A stretch of 64,000 nt of DNA, from the NCBI GenBank assembly GCA_025531455.1, contig JAMYHL010000065.1, forward strand, positions 1 to 64,000, given 5' to 3'. This DNA is from Apiotrichum sp. Y4204. Taxonomy: Eukaryota; Basidiomycota; Tremellomycetes; Trichosporonales; Trichosporonaceae. The notes beneath the pieces were generated by a model. That model was not told where the DNA came from. It did no database searches and saw nothing but the letters and a program-made list of their open reading frames with translations. This document shows, one piece after another, positions 12,001 through 21,080 of the stretch. The translations under genes and the position numbers were made by a program. Position 1 is the stretch's first letter. The number at the start of each line of letters is the position of its first letter.

Positions 12001-12158
12001 GAGGCTCGTGGACCGCCTTCGACATATCGGGGGTCTCGGCTCTCGGCCTTGGCGCCAAAGCCGCCGCCATATTCATAGCTGTCTTGTCGCGGGGCAGCGG
12101 CAGAGCGATTATAGTTGCCGTCGTGAGCGTAGCTCCGGGAGAAGGAGTGCGGATTCAT
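9075..12158 (-). CDS. Zn2Cys6 fungal transcription factor
   Basis: A nuclear regulator with an N-terminal binuclear zinc cluster and a fungal-specific middle homology region. The cluster reads C-x2-C-x6-C-x10-C-x2-C-x6-C across an intron. Exon 1 ends in ...ACVA plus one base of the second Cys codon, a GTAGGT donor follows, and exon 2 resumes as RKGKNRCEGDPTGVNQACRRC. A coiled coil follows (GRVTSLEKSVRELANGQTQ). Then come a Ser/Pro-rich linker, a Lys/Arg-rich stretch (NRKRKRSH) and the regulatory domain (RELWDIFFTGCHYFVPLWD; FRMGLDMNLHRAL). Many introns interrupt the gene. The last exon after a 39-nt intron would read SLADLGLPVDGSDSLFLPLE with TGA at 9075. The start at 12158 (MNPHSFSRSYAHDG) is the nearest sensible ATG. 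The target genes are unknown. Confidence 0.85.
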
Positions 12159-13749
12159 CACTTGATAGTGGACGGGATGAATGACAGCTTTGGCCGCGCT
12201 TGTGTGAACCTGGATGCTGCTCTGACACCTTCGGAGGCGCGGGTACTGTCGATAAATGGGTGTAACAGCTGGAAAACTGGCCTTCAGATGGAATGAAAGG
12301 GCACGCGACGTCGTGAGGGAAGGAGCGATGAGGGCACGGGGGTGTCGGCAAGCGCGAATCGGATGGCCTTCTCGGCTTCCACCGCGTTTGGGTTGTACCG
12401 CGCCGCAGTAGGATTTAGTTTTTGAGACAGTGTGACGGGAGCGATGCGTGAGTGCGACCAAGAGGAGAGTTGAAGAGGGATCGAAGAGAAGTGATAGAAG
12501 GAGTAGGAAGCTCAAGAGAGCGCGGCGTAGTAGTGTGATGGAACGCACAGAGAGTGTTGTTGTTGAGGATTGACCGGACCTGGGTACTGCGCGGGGGTGG
12601 GGGTCCGACTGTGGCAGATGACAGAGTGGGACTAATGTTCACAGTCCCTTCCTAATAGTCTTTACTGCAGACATGGAACATTTGTTAATGGCTCGATTTA
12701 GAGTTATTAATGGACCGGAATTGCCGGATCAGGAGACCGCCGCCGCCCTCATTCCACACATTGGCCACATTCGGCCCTTGCCAAGTTGGCCAAGCTGGGG
12801 GCACACATCCATGCAACCGCTACATTATAAGCATTAAGCCTACGATATCTCTCCCTCTCACCAACGCAACAAACACTCGAGGTGACATTCGCAGTGCTCC
12901 GCATCCCCAATATAGTAGCATCGAACGGCGAAACGGGTTCTGCCCGCTGTAGAACTCAACAAGTGCGGGCGGGGTACGTCGTCACGAGGTCCCAACTTGA
13001 GTTTTATTCCCCTGTGTTAGGCACGTTGATACCCACGAGCTAGGTGAGCTAGATGGGGTTCAGCGGGTCAGCGGCTACACGCCAGGCGAGCTCTGCAACC
13101 AGATCAGCCAATGTTCAGATCGCCACGGATGCACGGAAAATGTTAGAAATTTGGGTGGCGGTGGCTGTTGCGGGAGACTGTGGCTGGTAGGAACGAACAG
13201 ACTTTCATCCACTGTATGTGATACGGATTCCCGACGTGCCAGACCGACGTACACGTCGTCACAGGTCGCGGCAGCCGCCGCTCCACATTGAGCTCGGCGA
13301 CCCATCTGTATTTTCCCACCGTCCATGGGAAGTGAATATCATTTGCGTCTCACGGTTGGTTTAAAAGCCGGAAGGGACGTCCAACTGGGCGTAATGAACA
13401 CACAAGCACAAAATACGGCTGATCTCGACGTGAGTGTCAGGCAATCAGAAGACCGTCTCGCAGATGTGATCAAAGATCTTTAGTATAAGCGTTGCGTGTG
13501 GCAGCCGGTGACACTTTGCAAAGTGGCAGTGCCATGAGTTGAAAGTGGCTATCCCCCCGAGCAGGCAGTCGAGTGCAACTGATAGTGAGCTCAGATAAGT
13601 CTTGACCGTCCTTCCGGCAGTCAATTTTCCAATCGTAGAGGTGAGTAGCACGCCCCTCATGAGGTATATGATCATACTACTGCATATGCTTCGGACTCAT
13701 TAACTACAATGGCGGACGGAGCTCGTAAAACGGAAACACGGTAGGACGA
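12159..13749. other. Upstream region of the Zn2Cys6 gene and 3' flank of the CsbD-like gene
   Basis: 12159-12650 is purine-rich on the plus strand, hence a pyrimidine-rich leader for the minus-strand regulator. 12660-13740 shows no gene, RNA or repeat that I can support. Confidence 0.5.
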
Positions 13750-14177
13750 TTACTTGTTGACGTTCATCTTGAGCTCGCCCTTGTCGTGCTGGACGTTGCC
13801 CTGCGCCTGCTGGGACTTGTCGCCGGTAGCGGCACCGACAACCGAGTCGAACTTGCCCTGAACACGGTCACCGAGGCTGCAGGTCAGCACACGGCCAAGC
13901 AATCTCCCGACGCTGTACTACTCACCCCTCGGCGTACTCCTTGGTCTCGGCGGCCTTGACCTCGGCCTCACCCTTGGCGTGCTGCTCGCGGCCTGCCGTC
14001 AGCAAGGGTCATCCAGATCATAATGTTGTGACTTTACTCACCAGCAGTGGTCCACGAAGAAGGCTCCGACGAGCCGCCGACGGCCTGGTAGCCGGCCTCG
14101 ATGGCGCTGCCGACCATCTCCTTGGCGTTGCCCATGGCGGAGTTGTACTGTCCGTTGAACTTGGAAGGCTCGGCCAT
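13750..14177 (-). CDS. CsbD-like / Hmp1-type stress protein
   Basis: A small hydrophilic protein of about 105 residues. Three exons give [35 protein letters not shown]..., then [16 protein letters not shown], then [41 protein letters not shown]. The repeated pattern G-x-x-K-E and G-x-(V/A)-x-x-x-x-G-x-x-T-G-D is that of the CsbD-like family, whose fungal members include the cruciform-DNA-binding-like Hmp1 proteins. Such proteins are usually abundant under stress. Introns: near 13994-14042 (GTGAGTAAAGTC...ACGGCAG) and 13878-13927 (GTGAGTAGTA...CTGCAG). A TATTTAAG box lies about 95 bp upstream of the start, and two AGGGG elements lie about 510 bp upstream. It is the most compact and most promoter-like gene in the window, which suggests strong expression. 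Confidence 0.8.
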
Positions 14178-14270
14178 TGTGAATAGTGTTGTGGTGGTGT
14201 TGGTGGTAGAGGTAGAAGGTAAAGTGTAGAAGTTGTGGAAGATGGAGAGAAAAACGAGAGACGAGAGCGG

Positions 14271-14278
14271 CTTAAATA
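14271..14278 (-). promoter_or_regulatory. TATA-like box of the CsbD-like gene
   Basis: TATTTAAG on the minus strand, about 95 bp before the start codon at 14177. The position fits a core promoter. Confidence 0.55.
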
Positions 14279-14683
14279 CACAAACAAGCCGGACTTTGGC
14301 CACCCGGTCGCGAACGTGCTACGTGTCGCCACAACGCGCCGGCAGTGTCGCTGGCCGTGAGGCGCGAGATCCAGCACTCCGGCGCTTGCGCAGTGACTGA
14401 CCGTCGGGCCATGCGGGGCAAGCGACGGGCAGCAGCGGGTTGCCTGTTGGCCTGTCGGTCGGCAAGCGCGGCAAGACCTGTCCGCCTCGTGTGACGTCAG
14501 ACAACAATCTTCTCATGGCCATGTACTGTGTCTCTAGGACTCATGGGCGCAGCCCTTACGTCACGCATGCACGCAGGACTGAATGGCCAGACATCCGATG
14601 GGGCCGAGGCAACTGCGGGAACCTCTCTGATCCTTGATGACGTCGTGGGACCTGGACAAGTCTGTCCAACCACAACAGACGAA

Positions 14684-14693
14684 AGGGGAGGGG
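14684..14693 (+). promoter_or_regulatory. Tandem AGGGG (STRE-like) elements
   Basis: Two AGGGG pentamers are directly joined about 510 bp upstream of the CsbD-like start. AGGGG is the stress-response element bound by C2H2 factors of the Msn2/4 type in yeast. Use in basidiomycetes is not established, so the role is inferred. Confidence 0.3.
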
Positions 14694-15198
14694 CTGGCAG
14701 GGCCTGAGGGACCTAGCCGCGCATCCGGCAGCGGCAGCGACAGCGATCGCATCGGGAGGCTGGAAGGCGCCGAACACTTTAGATACACTTTAGATACGAT
14801 CAGCAAATCAGCAGCAACTGTTGCACGTTGTTACAATTGACAGACGGACACGGAGGTAGGGTACACAAAGGAAACATTGTGTAGGGCTTGTAGGGATCTC
14901 GGACACGGGACACTGCGGAATGCAAGGCCCAGATTGCAGTGACGTCACTGGTTAGCAACAGGTGGGCAGCGCGGCTGCAGGGGAAAGATTGCGATCGAAT
15001 ACGTAAGAAGCCAGTCGAACCATATGGTGTCTGCATGTCCATGTCCGTCTCAATGATCTCGATGATCTCATGGTCTCATACACTCATGGGTTTTGTCTCG
15101 GTTGCATACGGGTTTATGGTTTCAGGAGCTTTTTATGGACATTTGATGACCTGATGATATGATGAAGGGCCAATTTGGGTGTAGGCGGGAAAGAGGTT

Positions 15199-15240
15199 AC
15201 GCGTTGTCCATCACGCGTTGTCCGTCACGCGTTGGTTTGG
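15199..15240 (+). promoter_or_regulatory. Three ACGCGT boxes at 14-bp spacing
   Basis: ACGCGT occurs at 15199, 15213 and 15227, within a 14-bp tandem unit close to ACGCGTTGTCCATC. ACGCGT is the MBF/MCB cell-cycle box in ascomycetes. The array is about 1 kb from the CsbD-like start and 440 bp beyond the GCLM stop, so the regulated transcript is unclear. Confidence 0.4.
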
Positions 15241-15670
15241 CCATCGCGCGTCCGGAGTTGCCGCGGCCGGCGACTCGTCTCTTTCAGTACGCGGTAAGCG
15301 GATCAAACAGACGTCAGCGTCAGTCAGTCCTTGACACAACTTCGGTTGCTCCTTGAGAAGGTCAAGCCAGCACCTTTACACCAAAGCGCATTATGTCCTG
15401 GGGGGGCCAAACGATACATTGTCCCCAGTGTCAATCGGTTCGGCGCCGGTCGGTCGGCGCTCCCCGATCACGCGATGAAGTGCAGCCAATCGGACCTTCT
15501 CGTCGTCCAGCTGAGATGCTAAACCTCGGCACCGAACATCCGTCCACCCAGAGGTTGCTAGTCTGCGGATGTTCCTTGTTGCGGCGCAGAAGACCAGTGG
15601 CAGTTCCACCACTTGCGACGCGTAATTATAGATAAAGGAGTCTATACGCGTATCTCTATATCCTCAGCCT

Positions 15671-16731
15671 TCAATCTCCGCGAAAGTCTGCTGCGACGAC
15701 ATAACTAGAGGATTAGCACCAAATCAGCACCAAAGGACATACCCCTTGTCCCTGACAATGTTGCGTGTTGAGGATAGCAAGGTGTACAGAAAACGTCAGA
15801 ATCAGTGCAATGTTCCAGCCACCTACGTTCAGAATCCAGTCAACACGGACCCCCGGCTGGGTGCGGTCGTCAAAACGCTGTCCGTCTTGCGAGGGGACAA
15901 TCAGCGAGGAGATGGAGGACGGGATGGAGCCTGGGAGGAGAGCAGCGAGCTTGGGCCTAAACTCTTGCAACAGATTGTGCAGTTCAGCGGAGGGCAACGG
16001 GTCTGGTGTCAGCTCGGGTCCCCTCTTATTCCTCACCGCATCCCACTCCTCCCCCGCTGGCCCACAGCTGAATGTTCTTCGACGCGGCGAATGCAAGATA
16101 CTCCTTGGGCAGCGTCACGCAATCCCGGACATCCAACTCGTTCACGTGAGGAGCCTGGACCTCGGAGATGGCGGTGAGAATCGCTTGGCGAAGGTTCAGT
16201 GTGCCCCAGTGCTTAACGTGCTCGATCTGACCGTTGGTGACCGCCTTCCAAACGTCGAGCCAAGCTGCCTCTGAGAACAAGTCAGCATTCCGCACGACCC
16301 ATAGGAGCGCAAGTTGTATGATGTCACACCCTTCCATTCCACCCACCGTCAGTGTCCTCAGGCAGTCCCAACAAGAGCGTGTCAATGGACGACAGTCCCT
16401 TCAGCTTGGCAAGAATGTCCAGCGCATCGCGGATCGAGGCAACGACGGACGCGGTGTCCGCCCGCTGGGTAATCTGGAACTTGACGGTAATCTCGTACTT
16501 CTCCTGGTCTCCTTGGGCGCCAATGGTGTGTTTCGTAAGTGCTCCAGGCTGGGGAATAATCAACGTGTTTGTGTTGGGTTCAACGGCAGCTGACGGCTGC
16601 GGCGCGTCGAGGGCAGTGTGCAGAGCGCGGTGAATAAGCGGTGGCAGCGCGAGAGGCTTCGTGGGTCGCGGGTACCGGACAGGAAGAGGGGACTGTGCAG
16701 ACTGCGAGCCACTGAAAATGAGGAGACGCAT
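15671..16731 (-). CDS. GCLM: Glutamate-cysteine ligase modifier (regulatory) subunit, aldo/keto-reductase fold
   Basis: Non-catalytic partner of glutamate-cysteine ligase, the first step of glutathione synthesis in the cytosol. The start at 16731 gives MRLLIFSGSQ. Family landmarks follow: EKYEITVKFQITQRADTASV, then ILAKLKGLSSIDTLLLGLPEDTD, VWKAVTNGQIEHVKHWGTLN, VNELDVRDCVTLPKEYLAFA and VRVDWILN...STRNIVRDKGYVVAAD. Introns: an 82-nt one after EDTD; a 34-nt one (GTGAGGAATA...ACACCAG) before DPLPSAELHNLLQEF; a 40-nt one at 15787-15826; and one after DKG. The third intron has a normal GTAGGT donor and CTGAC branch but ends in TG, not AG (see findings). Without it the frame is lost and the conserved C-terminus disappears. 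TGA at 15671. Confidence 0.82.
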
Positions 16732-17430
16732 GATGGCTGCTCAACACGTGACGATAGGACGCAAAGGACAATCGGTGAAAGCGATGAGCAATCGACTCTG
16801 AGCGATAAAGACGTGAGACAGATATCCGAGAGGATGGGGAGAGAAGAGCGTGATCTGAATGCGCGCGAAAGATGGATTTGAAGTAGAAGAGAGACAGTCG
16901 TGACTGATCTTTTTGATCTCGATAGATGCCAAATTGGAATGGAATCCGTTATTTCGTCTTTTTTTTTTTCGTCTTACTCATACTAATACTACTATGGCTG
17001 TTTAGCCGCCCAGCCCAGCCCACCCCCCAGCAGATCAGGTCTTCCATGATCAGCAGACCCACCCGATAACCGATAACCGACATCTGATTTGGATTAGAAC
17101 AATGACTAATTTAGACAAAAGTATACAAATACAATTTCATCATCTTGCATCAGCTCTCCCACGGATGTATTCGACACCACTTGCACGACCACAGGCACGA
17201 CCACAGTACCGCTAGAGGATAATGTGATCACATCACGAGGGGGTATGCATTTGTTCAGCATTCTATGACAGCAGGCAGTAGTGGGTACTAGTGGGTATAG
17301 CGGTACTTGACAGCGACACATCAGGGTCAGGGGTGCGCTTTGTTGTGCGTAACAATAGGACAGGCCGTTGGGATAGGGGCTACAATCAGACATAGACGGA
17401 GCAGACAGGGCAGACGGGCAGGCGAGCATA
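16732..17430. other. Intergenic region with a T run
   Basis: Upstream of GCLM and downstream of the SAP-like gene. Contains a run of T around 16959-16969 and short imperfect repeats of CACGACCACAG near 17180-17200. No gene is seen. Confidence 0.5.
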
Positions 17431-19069
17431 TTACATGGAGGGAGTGTGCGGATCATAGTCGACAGTGGGTGAGGTCCAGGGCACAAAAGGCTCATCACCA
17501 AACCTGGTGTCGCGATAACGTTCCGTGCCGAGTAACGTACGCGAATTGGGGGTTGCCATCGCGCTCTGGGATTCGTTCACGAGGCCGTTAAGGGCAACAT
17601 CCATGTACTCGCGTCTCGGAGACGGGGCGGTACGCTTTGGGACGGTTCTGGGAGCACTCTGGAAGGCTGGAGCGTTGGGAGCTGTGGAAGCCGCTGCTGA
17701 TGGTGGTTGATGTGTGGCAGTGTTGGGCGAAATTTCGCCGCGAGGACGCTCAGGCGGAGTGGTCAAAGGCAACGGCCCGTTGGTGACAGTGGTCGGATCA
17801 AAGCGACCGAGCGTTGGGCTGGGCGGGTTGCCAGGGGGATGGGGGGGCCCATGCTTTGGCATCATTGCTGATGGGCTCTCATCGTCCATGAGAATTGAGT
17901 ACGCCGCCGCTACGGGAAGGTTCGGTGAGGGTGTACGAGGTACGTTGAAGCGGCTGGGGCCCAGCTCGCTCTCGATAGTCGAAGGAGGTGTGTGCGGTGA
18001 TGACGGAACGGGCTGAAGCCGCGCACGCTTGGAAGGCGAAGCTTTGTCGTTGGAATCCCTCCGGCGTTTCTCTCCACTGGACGGCACGAAGCCGCGACCA
18101 AGAACAGGTAAGGAGGACTCATCTTCACTTGGACGTCAGCGATGGCAAGTAACAGACACTCACCTGTGGAACGCAAGCCCACTCAAACCAGAGCGGCGGA
18201 GCTTCAGCTCGAACTGTCGCCAAGCTTCTTCAAGTGCGTCTTCTCGTTGTTTGACAATGGCTTCGCGACGCTCCACAGCAGCCATCTGTTGCTGAAACAG
18301 GGCATCGAGGCGCTGCGCTACCCTGGTGTCCACAAGTCGATCGATAGCTAGTTCCTGTTCGCGCTGCCAAGTCGACATTGCCTCCGTGAGCCGGCGAATT
18401 TCCTGCTGCAAGGGGCCCAGAGCTGAAGAATCTGTGACAGCAGCCTCCGCGGTCACATTGACTGGGCGGGAGCTTTCAACGACGGGGTGAGAGTTTCCAA
18501 CGACTGGACGGGAGTTCTCAACGACTGGATGGGAGCTCTCAACGACTGGACGGGAGTTCTCAACGACTGAACGGGAGTTTTCAACGACTGGACGGGAATT
18601 TTCACGCGAGGACGCGGAGACGGCAGTGCCATTTCCAGTTGCAACTGGCTTTGCCGCTTCGGATTCAGTCGAACGGACAAGGGCTGGTACGTGCGGAGTT
18701 GGGGCGGTATTGGATTGAGTTGCAGTCGGCGGTCCAGCAGCAGACCGGGTGGCTGCAGCACGGCGGGGTATGGGGTTCAAGTTGCGAGAGCCAACGGTGA
18801 CCTTGGGCGGTTGTGGACGCGGACGCGAGCGCTCAGGACGCGGGGAAGACAAGTAAGCAGGCGAGGTGAAATATTTTGCGAGGACATCGATCAACACCTC
18901 CGATTTGGCATTTGCACCTTTGATATCGTATGTCTGTAAGAAGTCAGTGTGTATCCTGTATCTCCACCCTCCGATCGTAAAAAAGCACACATACCTTGCA
19001 GAGCCGCTGGAGATCAGCCCGGCGAAGACCTCGAAGCTCCTCCCGAGAGTAGGGACGAGTTTTTGGCAT
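17431..19069 (-). CDS. SAP-like, coiled-coil protein of unknown function
   Basis: The start at 19069 gives MPKTRPYSREELRGLRRADLQRLCK. After a phase-0 intron this joins TYDIKGANAKSEVLIDVLAKYF. The pair of helices with the L-x-x-L...G-x-K-x-x-L-I-x-x-L pattern resembles a SAP motif, which binds AT-rich DNA. A Pro/Ser-rich linker follows with seven copies of a heptad like NSRPVVE (about residues 135-185). Then comes a long coiled coil (PLQQEIRRLTEAMSTWQ...VERREAIVKQREDALEEAW), and a second intron near 18120-18165 leads to a basic nuclear-signal-like stretch (SGEKRRRDSNDKASPSKRAR). The C-terminus is disordered and Pro-rich. The product was probably nuclear; the family is not recognised. Stop at 17431. 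Confidence 0.72.
18461..18607 (-). repeat. 21-bp coding minisatellite, seven units
   Basis: Seven near-identical 21-bp units (plus-strand unit close to ACTGGACGGGAGTTCTCAACG) encode a Ser-(Arg/His)-Pro-Val-Val-(Glu/Gly)-(Asn/Ser) heptad in the SAP-like protein. The in-frame period means copy number can change without breaking the gene. Confidence 0.85.
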
Positions 19070-19190
19070 TTTTGAGCAAGTCTTTGGGTCGCAGGTGGCC
19101 ACTAGACCGAGAGTTGTTGGCTTGTTGACAATGCTGCTGTGAACAGAACAGTTGTAGAGCTTGATTGGGTAGGTGTTAGGTGTAAGATGT

Positions 19191-19258
19191 GCTATGCGTG
19201 TAGTGCAATGTTTCGAGTGTTGTTGCTATGCGTGTAGTGCAATGTTTCGAGTGTTGTT
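19191..19258 (+). repeat. Perfect 34-bp tandem duplication
   Basis: Two identical 34-bp copies, 19191-19224 and 19225-19258, each starting GCTATGCGTGTAGTGCAATG. They lie 120-190 bp upstream of the SAP-like start, probably in its promoter or leader. Their identity implies a recent event. Confidence 0.9.
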
Positions 19259-19287
19259 GTGTGAGAAGATGGTGTTTTTTCGAGAAT

Positions 19288-19326
19288 GTTGTTGTTGTTG
19301 TTGTTGTTTGTTGTTGTTGTTGTTGT
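19288..19326 (+). repeat. (GTT)n microsatellite
   Basis: About 13 GTT/GTTT units immediately follow the 34-bp duplication, in the upstream region of the SAP-like gene. Confidence 0.85.
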
Positions 19327-21080
19327 GAGAGTCTTTTGAGCAGCTGAGCAACCAATGACGGAGCGGGATGAGTGGGGATGACTGGGATGACTGGGAGTAG
19401 CACTGGATATCTGGATACTGGATGGCAGCCGGCAGCCTAGCAGGCACAGCTAATCGAGCGGGGCCCACACGTGGGCGTTAATTAAACGCCCACATTAGTA
19501 GGGAACTAATTAAAAAGGTAATGAGAGTAGGGAACACGAATCGTATTGCTTTAGAGCTCGATTAGAACCGCTCTGCGATTTTATTACCGAGGAGGCTGGA
19601 CCCCCTGTGAAGCTGGCACCCGCCACTTGCCACCCACCCATCCACCCATCCCACCCCGCCCACACCCAACTTACTCTCCACAGTCACTCTGCACGATCAA
19701 CTCTGATCATCTATGCTTTGCGCCTAAAACTTTAGAGCTTTTCTGGCCTCTGGCTTCTGAGGATATCATTTGGTCGCCAGTAGGTCTGTCACAGCTAGAT
19801 GGAGTGCGCTGGTAGCTGGTAGCACTAGTGGTACTGTGATACTGTGGCGGCCTTTACCCGGCCTTTACCCTTCTTCCTTGGCTTTATTAGGTACTTGTTA
19901 TTTCAAGTTCCATTCCTCCCCCCCACATTGTAATGACTTATTTGATCGCTTGATCCCTGTGTGTATGATGCAGCTCCGTCATTCCTTTCGAGAGCAGCAG
20001 CACCCCCTGCCTACCTACAGTAGGCCCTGGGCCATTCGTCCCGCCCGTCCCCCGCCGCCGCCGCCGCCCACTGACACACTGCAGTAGTGTGTGGTGTAGT
20101 AAGCTCCAACATCCATATCCTTTGACCCCATATCCCACCAATCCCTCCATCCCATCAGTTGCTGCTGCTTGCTGCCGACTGCCAAGCTGCCTGCCATCCC
20201 CCCGTCCCAACAAACATATCTCCCTCTCCGTCTAAATCAATCTCAATCCACAGCAATCTGCCATCAGTCACCTTGCAACTCATCCTCAACTCTCTCCAAA
20301 CCCCACCCTCCCACAAGGCATCGCATCTCCACTGTGGTCTCTCTCTCCTCCCCACCACACTCTCGCCCAGCTCGATCAACGTCTCGTTCATCGGGTCTAA
20401 ATCTGTTGCTTCTCAGCGCAATCCACGGCCGTCCATTCTGCGCCAGACTTTTTGTCTCAGAGTCGTGCGCTGTCTTAAGTGGTCCAGATTCAGATCCATC
20501 GGCATTACCCTTTGTGGGGTGGGATTCCAGACTTGTGCAAGTGCCGACCGCATCTGACAGCCAGCACACACCAAAGAGGTGCTGCTCCATTTTGCATACC
20601 TCTCTATCTTTTCTGCTCCCAGGCGCACTCGTCTGCATCACATACCCCTCAAGCGAGCACAATCACAGCATAGTGCTCGCCGCAACTCATCGACCCCAGA
20701 GGAACTTTTGAGATCACCAAGCAGCCGCATCGTTCTTAAATAACTCGATACGGGACAATCTCTCGCTCTTGTCAATCGCGTGCGGACGTTGAGGCGTGAT
20801 GCACTGAGGGGTGCGCAAGCCATCATTGGGACCCGTCCCTTTACTTCCCTCGTCCTCTCAACTTGCTCTCTCTCTCGATCTCTCTCTTACGCTCTCTGCC
20901 TTCTCCCGCTCTCGCTCCTCTTCGCACCACTCGTGACGTTGCGCCTGTGTCGCATTGGAAGCCGTCCGGGCCCACCTTCCTATAAAGCCTTCCCCGATCC
21001 CAATCCTTGTCTGAACACTGTGAAGCAGGTGAATACTCGCGTGCGTGAGGGAGTGGAATGACGCTTACCATATAGCAACC

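Larger units (their letters stand above)
14178..15670. other. 1.5-kb region between the CsbD-like gene and GCLM
   Basis: Upstream sequence of the CsbD-like gene and 3' flank of GCLM. It contains the TATA-like box, the AGGGG pair and a triple ACGCGT array, each listed separately. No additional gene is supported. Confidence 0.5.
19070..21080. other. 2-kb divergent upstream region of the SAP-like gene and RIM15
   Basis: 19070-19450 holds the duplication and microsatellite. 19600-20700 is C/T-rich on the plus strand, and 20840-20930 is strongly C/T-rich (CTCTCTCT blocks). This looks like a long promoter and leader for RIM15, with several ATGs before the assigned start. Open frames here translate to Ser/Pro/His-rich chance sequence. 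Confidence 0.5.

Noticed and set aside
20159..20711. Overlapping 130-180-codon frames upstream of RIM15
   Set aside because: Composition follows the C/T bias of the DNA; no motif, and best explained as leader or promoter.
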